A stretch of DNA of 64,000 nt, from positions 9,906,106 to 9,970,105 of the forward strand of contig NC_045141.1 in assembly GCF_008831285.2 (NCBI RefSeq), written 5' to 3'. Shown here one piece after another: positions 62,283-64,000 of the stretch. Numbering within the stretch: the stretch's first letter is position 1; the number at the start of each line of letters is the position of its first letter. This DNA comes from Nymphaea colorata (taxonomy: Eukaryota; Streptophyta; Magnoliopsida; Nymphaeales; Nymphaeaceae). The notes below the pieces were generated by a model, which worked only from the letters and a program-made list of their open reading frames with translations, was not told the origin of the DNA and searched no databases. Both the position numbers and the translations under genes were made by a program.

Positions 62283-62379
62283 CTACAGTGATTAAAGAAG
62301 CATGCCAAATTAAGGATATGATACAAGTAACTAAGTAAAACAAAATCTTAGAGTAAGTATTTCAACCAAGTAAGCTCAC

Positions 62380-62484
62380 AACATATTGTTGAAATGGACC
62401 AATATCCAGCTCGATTGAAGATTCAAAAATCATGGTTTTTCTCAGCTCTCCAAGACAATATATTTTATCGATCATGGTGCAGAA
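62380..62484 (-). pseudogene. Unidentified host-like gene, preceding 105-bp exon
   Basis: Read on the minus strand, an acceptor-like CTATTCAG precedes a 35-codon open frame (FCTMIDKIYCLGELRKTM...GPFQQYV) ending at a GT donor (TATGTT|GTGAGC). The phase is 0 at both sides and joins directly to the exon at 61945-62282 across a 97-base intron. A further candidate exon lies at about 62583-62700 (SKLTNDDG...HVYIIQAM, donor ATG|GTATAC). The identity is unknown and the gene is probably truncated at both ends. Confidence 0.45.
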
Positions 62485-62714
62485 CTGAATAGTCCATCAA
62501 TGAGTGATTGGCCATGTTGTTCAATCTGAGCCACAAAAACTAATAAGCTGCAACGATCTTGAGCATGATTACATAAGTATACCATCGCCTGGATTATATA
62601 TACGTGAGATACCAAATCAGCTGAAAGTTTATTTCCATGGAGGCTTTTGTATTTGCTTCCATCATGCAGTTTACAACCATCATCATTGGTAAGCTTAGAA
62701 GTGGCTTTATAAGA

Positions 62715-63429
62715 AAGGGAATCACTTAATGAGAAAATATATACTAATCTTTAAAGGAAAAATGCAAACAAAGCAAGTCTACCCATTAATAAAAAACCAT
62801 CATGATCTTTCGGGATCTGGGAAGCAAAGAGAAGTAATTCCATGGCATATTCAACCAAGTGCTCAAGCATGGATGCAAATATCATTGGACAATCAAAAGG
62901 CAGAGGCAATCAAAATCCACCAACAGTGTCCACCAGCCATACAATCATTAGCCTATAATAAGTTAGTCCTTTGCTGAATAAGTGTGCCATCCTGTGAAAA
63001 GTAATGAAAACAAGAAAACGTTAGAGCAGCACTAGGGCAATACTATTCGTATGAAAACAAACAAACAAACAAATGAATATAGATAGAAGGATAACTGATG
63101 GAGGATATCAAACTAAACAACAAATCCTTCTTAATGTTTTCATTTTTTCACATATTACAATGCCCTCTAGCACTAATAATAACAACCATTTCAAGGGGTA
63201 TCGGTGTAACATACAGGATTTATGTTTGCATCTTCAAAATTTATTTTGGTCTTTGGAGTGCTTCAGAAAAATGTGGTTTTATTTTGAAATGAGAGAGAAA
63301 TGGACTCACCCGTCGGTACGAGGTCCGGCCGTTTCCAACGCCTTTATTTGGGATAACCCAACCAAGAACTAGCCTCTTGCTTTACACATTCCGATATTTG
63401 AAATGTCATCCTAAATCCTCACATGCATG
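62715..63429. other. Stretch without a supported gene
   Basis: It may contain further minus-strand exons of the unidentified gene (a SMLEHLVEYAMELLLFAS-like frame near 62840-62900), but no splice structure could be fixed. A (CAAA)n-like run is at 63055-63074. Nothing else is recognised. Confidence 0.35.
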
Positions 63430-64000
63430 TGTGCTCAAGTCTAAATAAAATATATTGAGACAAATTTTGAAATGATTAAATATGGTTTGATTTTAGAAAA
63501 AAACAATTTGAAAATCGAAAATGACATGCTCAATGCAAATTAACATGTACATCAAGCGTGTTTAGGTGTTTACCGGGTTAGACATGCCTCAACTTCAAAA
63601 TTATAAAAAAAAAATAACTCACCCCGAATCCTCACTTTGTAATACATATCCACATACAATCAATCCATCAAAATAAAGAATTAGATAGAGAAATGAAAAA
63701 ATGATATACGATGAGAGAGCAAGAATAGGTAGAGAATAATTAAAAGAGATTAAGAAATACATAGAGAGAAATCAAGATAAAAGAGGGAGAGAAAAAGAGA
63801 GATATTTGAAAGAGAAAGAAATAAATGAGAGAGAAATAAGAAGAGGTATAAAATAAAAAGGAGAAATAAAGATGAGAAATTAAAATGAGAGAAATATAAG
63901 TTAAAATAGTCGAAGAAAGTTAAGAATGAGAGAAATAAACATTACAATGAAAATAATAGGAGTAAAGAATGAGAGAAAAACAAGTTAAAATGAAAGATAG
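63430..64000 (-). repeat. Second reverse-oriented fragment of the long-LTR family
   Basis: Read on the minus strand, 63625-63430 (TTTTGAAGTTGAGGCATGTC, then ATGTACATGTTAATTTGCAT) aligns with the leader block of LTR B at about 24345-24430. On the other side, 63660-64000 is almost pure purine on the plus strand (GAGAGAAATAA-type text), thus pyrimidine-rich in LTR orientation. It runs off the window edge. Confidence 0.5.

Overview
The window is AT-rich plant nuclear DNA. The evidence is one intronless plant U-box/armadillo gene, degenerate plant Ty3/gypsy, Ty1/copia and L1-type LINE elements, an endogenous plant pararetrovirus, a FAR1-type sequence, MITE-like foldbacks and long TA microsatellites. 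I cannot name the species. Only one gene looks intact: a PUB30/PUB31-like U-box E3 ligase at 39592-40905. Almost everything else recognisable is a decayed mobile element.

Layout, left half. 1-2300 has no gene but carries a perfect 19-bp hairpin. 2325-5744 is a broken endogenous caulimovirid: protease remnant, reverse transcriptase, RNase H and a small Lys/Glu-rich downstream ORF. Its 3' third is followed by a second, inverted copy, which makes a tail-to-tail inverted repeat with arms of about 1.07 kb. 7173-14081 is a complete-length but dead Ty3/gypsy chromovirus-like element with two LTRs, primer site, gag, pol and polypurine tract; its pol frame runs into the 3' LTR. 17450-18115 is a long foldback.

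Middle. 19061-30960 is a nest of Tat-like Ty3/gypsy elements with LTRs of about 3.1-3.3 kb. A 5' LTR (19061-22119) with a primer site is followed by leader sequence. That leader is interrupted by a second element of the same family (22682-29542), flanked by a perfect CTAAG target duplication. The inner element has lost everything between the TA tract of its 5' LTR and its integrase. The outer element appears to resume at 29548 with a region resembling a plant mobile domain. 31440-33424 (minus) is a broken FAR1/FRS or Jittery-type transposase-like gene.

Right half. After the U-box gene come short tandem duplications and microsatellites (43.4-45.6 kb), then an L1-type LINE (about 46.1-51.0 kb), a copia gag remnant (52.1-52.6 kb) and a nearly full-length dead copia element (about 52.6-58.0 kb). 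That copia element carries a duplicated SINE-like module near its 3' end. The right end holds reverse-oriented fragments of the long-LTR family (59.8-60.2 and 63.4-64.0 kb), a cluster of GTTACTAA motifs, a minus-strand LINE tail, and beside it minus-strand exons of an unidentified host-like gene with a premature stop.

The genes do not form a pathway. The window records repeated insertion, nesting and decay around a single conserved gene. The strongest candidates for unusual biology are the inverted pararetrovirus repeat, which could be a source of small RNA, the same-family nested long-LTR element, and the unidentified exon set at 62 kb.
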